The notes under the pieces were generated by a model. The model was not told where the DNA came from and made no database searches. It saw only the letters and a program-made list of their open reading frames with translations. From Planctomycetota bacterium (GTDB taxonomy: Bacteria > Planctomycetota > UBA11346), in contig REDP01000202.1 of assembly GCA_007693455.1 (NCBI GenBank), forward strand, positions 1-35,622: a stretch of DNA of 35,622 nt, read 5' to 3'. Numbering within the stretch: position 1 is the first letter of the stretch; every line of letters starts with the position of its first letter. Below are positions 33,184-35,622 of this stretch, piece by piece. A program made the position numbers and the translations under genes.

Positions 33184-35268
33184 ATGGGCGCTGAACAACA
33201 AGCCGCCGTGACAGTTGCCGAAAAAGACCGTTATCGTCAAGGCATTGAATACCCCAACCCATTGGCAGGGAACCCTGTTGGCTCTCTCGCCTTTGCCACC
33301 AGCGTTACGCAAAAGGATGGGTCGGATCTTGCGGTGGCATGTCCATGGGCAACTCGCTTGGCTGTGGCCTGCATGAATATGAATGCGGTCTTGGGTGGCG
33401 CCGCCTGTCACTGGGGTGGTCCCAGCGCCTTTGCCGAGATTATGAGTGCCATTCATGGGATTATGTTTAGTGCCGATGACTGGCGCGTGCGTTACAACTT
33501 TATTAATGACGCCGGGCATACCGAAAATGGGCTGTATGCCCTCAAGGCCAACTATGGCTATGCTGGAGTCGATTACCAAGCGCTCAAAGGCTTTCGCTCT
33601 ATTGCCAGTAAACTGACAGGTCACGGCGAAAGCCACCTCTTCAAAGAGGGAGTGATGATTTCCAACGGCCCACTTGGTTCCTCGTTGCCGATGAGCCAAG
33701 GCCTTGCTTTGGCAGATCGCATTGCCAATAACGACCGCGTCACCATCTGCACTATTTCCGATGGAGCGATGATGGAAGGCGAGGCTCGTGAAGCCATTGC
33801 CGCCATCCCAGGCCTCGCCAGTAAAGATCGTCTCAATCCCTACCTGCTGGTTGTTAGCGACAATAATACCAAGCTTTCTGGTCGTATTGATCAAGATGCT
33901 TTTAGTATGCAGCCAACATTTTCTGCCTTGGAAAGCATGGGTTGGTCGGTTGTGGAGGTGGCTGATGGTCATGATCTACAAGCGGTCTTTACTGCGGTGG
34001 AGGCTGGACTTGCTGATGTTCAAGCGGATCGCCGTCGTCCCGTGGCCTTGTGGGTAAAAACCATCAAAGGCTACGGTGTCAAAAAGACCGAGGAGAGTTC
34101 TTCGGGTGGACATGGGTATCCCTTATCTAAGGCCCCTGATTTACGTGGTTTTTGCCAGGAGCTGGTTGACCGTGGCTTTGGCTCCGGCAAAGAGATTCCC
34201 CAGCCCTTTAGCGACTGGATTGCTGAACTGGAGGCAAACTTTTCCGCCAAGCAGGAGGCCGCAGCAGCCAAACCTGCCGCCAGTGGGGTTAAAAAAGATA
34301 AGATCCAGTCTGGCTTCCCTAAGGCCATGATGACGTGTGCCCAAGAAGGTTTGCCAGTGGTATCGGTTTCGGCCGACTTGCAGGGCTCCACCGGTATTGC
34401 CCCATTCCATGCGCAATTCCCCCAGTTTGCGGTAGAGGTGGGGGTTGCCGAAAGTAACATGGTTTCCACGGCGGGCGGCCTGTCGAAACATGGCTACATC
34501 CCAGTAGTGGATACCTTTGCCCAGTTCGGTGTCACCAAGGGCGCCCTGCCCTTGACCATGGCAACCCTGTCGCAGTCGCCGATTATCGCCGTATTCTCCC
34601 ATGCTGGATTCCAAGATGCCGCCGATGGCGCCAGTCATCAGGGGCTGACCTACATGGCTATGCTGGCAGCCATTCCTGGTGTGCAGCTCTATTGCCCAGC
34701 AAGTGCGGAAGAAGCCGAGTGGGCCATGGAACACGCCATTCGTAGCTTTGCTGCTGACCGTCAAGCAGGCAAAACGCCTGACAGTGTAATCTTCTTCTGT
34801 GGCCGCGAAGGCTTCCCGGTGAGCCTCAAACCCCAAGGCCAAGAGTACGCCTGGGGCCAGGCGCAGGTGGTGGCCGACACCAGTGCGGGTAAAGACCGGG
34901 TAGTCACCATCTCAGCAGTCGGCTCCATGGTGTCCCGAGCCCTTGATGCGAGTGCCCAACTTGAAGCATCGGGGATTGGTGCCATCGTCTTGTCCAATAG
35001 CACTCCCAACGCTCCTGATCTGGCCGCCCATGGCCAGGCCCTGCAGCGCAGCGGCGGTAAGCTGATCACGGTGGAGGATCATCAAGCCATCGGTGGTGCT
35101 GGCAGTTTGTTGATAAGCGCCATGGTTCAGCAGGGCGAGTGCCCCACGGTGAAGGTTTTGGGTGTACAGGGCGAATTCGGACGCAGTGCCTATCAGGCGG
35201 ATGAGCTCTACGATCACTACGGTATCGGTGCCAAGGCCATTGTTGCCGCAGCGCAAGACATGGCCTAA
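33184..35268 (+). CDS. tkt: Transketolase
   Basis: Transketolase moves two-carbon units between sugar phosphates in the pentose phosphate pathway using thiamine diphosphate. The 694-residue protein has the cofactor motif from D193 (SDGAMMEGEA) to D226-N227-N228, and the catalytic glutamate E423 (VAESNMVST), close to E411 of E. coli TktA. The N-terminal part (PNPLAGNPVGSLAFATSVTQ, VLGGAACHWGGPSAF) differs noticeably from the proteobacterial enzyme, so it belongs to a divergent branch. A lysine/alanine-rich linker at about 355-380 joins the two thiamine domains. The start at 33184 follows GAGGAG by 7 nt. Its stop lies inside the target repeat of mobile element copy E. Confidence 0.92.
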   Translation: MGAEQQAAVTVAEKDRYRQGIEYPNPLAGNPVGSLAFATSVTQKDGSDLAVACPWATRLAVACMNMNAVLGGAACHWGGPSAFAEIMSAIHGIMFSADDWRVRYNFINDAGHTENGLYALKANYGYAGVDYQALKGFRSIASKLTGHGESHLFKEGVMISNGPLGSSLPMSQGLALADRIANNDRVTICTISDGAMMEGEAREAIAAIPGLASKDRLNPYLLVVSDNNTKLSGRIDQDAFSMQPTFSALESMGWSVVEVADGHDLQAVFTAVEAGLADVQADRRRPVALWVKTIKGYGVKKTEESSSGGHGYPLSKAPDLRGFCQELVDRGFGSGKEIPQPFSDWIAELEANFSAKQEAAAAKPAASGVKKDKIQSGFPKAMMTCAQEGLPVVSVSADLQGSTGIAPFHAQFPQFAVEVGVAESNMVSTAGGLSKHGYIPVVDTFAQFGVTKGALPLTMATLSQSPIIAVFSHAGFQDAADGASHQGLTYMAMLAAIPGVQLYCPASAEEAEWAMEHAIRSFAADRQAGKTPDSVIFFCGREGFPVSLKPQGQEYAWGQAQVVADTSAGKDRVVTISAVGSMVSRALDASAQLEASGIGAIVLSNSTPNAPDLAAHGQALQRSGGKLITVEDHQAIGGAGSLLISAMVQQGECPTVKVLGVQGEFGRSAYQADELYDHYGIGAKAIVAAAQDMA

Positions 35269-35271
35269 TCG

Positions 35272-35412
35272 CAGGGCGGCTCAAAGCTTGTCCCTGGGGG
35301 CGCCGATCTCCCGATCGGCCAGCAAAAAATCCCCGAAAGGGGTAATTTTTGCGTTAAGAGCATGCCCCGCGAAGCGGGCATTCCTTTTCCTGACAAGCTT
35401 TGAGTGGGCCAG
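35272..35412 (+). mobile_element. MITE-like repeat with bidirectional terminator hairpin, copy E
   Basis: This complete 141-bp copy begins 3 nt after the tkt stop codon. It is flanked by the 10-bp direct repeat GGCCTAATCG at 35262-35271 and 35413-35422, and the left copy includes the tkt stop TAA. The left terminal repeat CAGGGCGGCTCAAAGCTTG is intact. The right one has lost its outer few bases. The terminator hairpin differs in sequence from the other copies but still pairs (CCCC-GAAA-GGGG at 35331-35342, with AAAAAAT before and TAATTTTT after). The first hairpin GCCGATC/GATCGGC is at 35302-35319. Confidence 0.92.
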
Positions 35413-35462
35413 GGCCTAATCGGAGCCCCCAGCCACCGTACTCCGGCTCGGGAATCTCTCTA

Positions 35463-35504
35463 AAAACCGTGCTGTCGTCCACTTTGGCGGCGACACGGTT
35501 TTTT
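35463..35504 (+). terminator. Native transketolase terminator displaced by copy E
   Basis: The outer stem AAAACCGTG / CACGGTTTT with further inner pairs (TCG/CGA) is followed by TT, and preceded by an A-run, so it can act in both directions. Removing copy E and one target repeat would put it about 44 nt after the tkt stop, the normal distance for a gene terminator. Confidence 0.85.
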
Positions 35505-35528
35505 ATTGTGCCAGGACGAGGGTGCGGA

Positions 35529-35622
35529 CAGGCCGACTCAAGGCTTGCCCCTGGCACCGCCTCTCTCCTGAGTGGCCTGCAAAAACACCCTGAATAGGGC
35601 GCTTTTTGCGTTAAAAGCATGC
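35529..35622 (+). mobile_element. MITE-like repeat, copy F (left part, cut by window edge)
   Basis: The left two thirds of another copy are present, starting CAGGCCGACTCAAGGCTTG. It is diverged in the first hairpin (GCCTCTC-TCCT-GAGTGGC), where an A-T pair of the other copies is replaced by C-G, with one mismatch elsewhere. The terminator hairpin CACCCT-GAAT-AGGGCG at 35586-35601 keeps its AAAAA and TTTTT flanks. The right end is outside the window. It follows copy E by 116 bp. Confidence 0.82.

Noticed and set aside
33061-33972. 303-codon frame on the - strand opposite the start of tkt
   Set aside because: It is antisense to the transketolase N-terminal domain and its ribosome site; no recognisable protein features.
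1-35622. CRISPR array
   Set aside because: The interspersed repeats are about 142 bp, irregularly placed and bordered by target duplications; no short regularly spaced repeats or cas genes are present.

Overview
The window comes from a Gram-negative bacterium that most likely belongs to the Planctomycetes-Verrucomicrobia-Chlamydiae (PVC) group. The best evidence is a 53-residue basic protein at 27474-27635, which matches the small basic protein family I know only from PVC genomes. Support also comes from large exported or membrane proteins of the mosaic type common there. I cannot place the organism at genus level. The DNA looks like ordinary chromosome: housekeeping genes packed tightly on both strands, with no phage, plasmid or defence genes.

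Layout. 125-4277 (+): ribE, glnE and a bacteriohemerythrin gene in one tight operon, running convergently into lipA (-, 4279-5208). 5408-7081 (+): obg and an unknown gene, then a stand-alone STAS-domain gene (-). 7535-10524 (+): a possible 50-codon gene overlapping the xerD start, then xerD and recQ. 10815-12714 (-): an OmpA-type lipoprotein and leuB, then a NYN/YacP-type nuclease gene (+). 13415-15952 (-): a PhoB/PhoR-type two-component pair. 16100-22371 (-): an exported protein of unknown function followed by menH, menB, menA, menC and menE, the late part of the classical menaquinone pathway (menF and menD are not in the window). 22736-25479 (-): a single-domain response regulator, dnaK and groES, with no groEL beside groES. 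25773-27635 (+): pdxH, a hibernation factor, tRNA-Arg(CCT) and the small basic protein. 27810-32958 (-): two large envelope proteins of unknown role and a fabG-like reductase. 33184-35268 (+): a transketolase.

The most interesting feature is a short interspersed element of about 142 bp. Four complete copies and two copies cut by the window edges are present. It has terminal inverted repeats, and three copies are flanked by 10-12 bp direct repeats that look like target-site duplications, so it behaves as a MITE-like non-autonomous transposon. Inside it are four potential hairpins. One is flanked by an A-run and a T-run, so it can serve as an intrinsic terminator in both directions. Paired bases differ between copies in a compensatory way. 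Behind both leuB and tkt the element begins exactly 3 nt after the stop codon, with the stop codon in the same register of the duplicated target, although the element lies in opposite orientations relative to the two genes. This looks like a mobile terminator that settles at gene ends.

Functional picture: riboflavin, lipoate, pyridoxal phosphate, leucine and menaquinone synthesis, nitrogen control through glutamine synthetase adenylylation, chromosome maintenance (XerD, RecQ), chaperones and ribosome hibernation.
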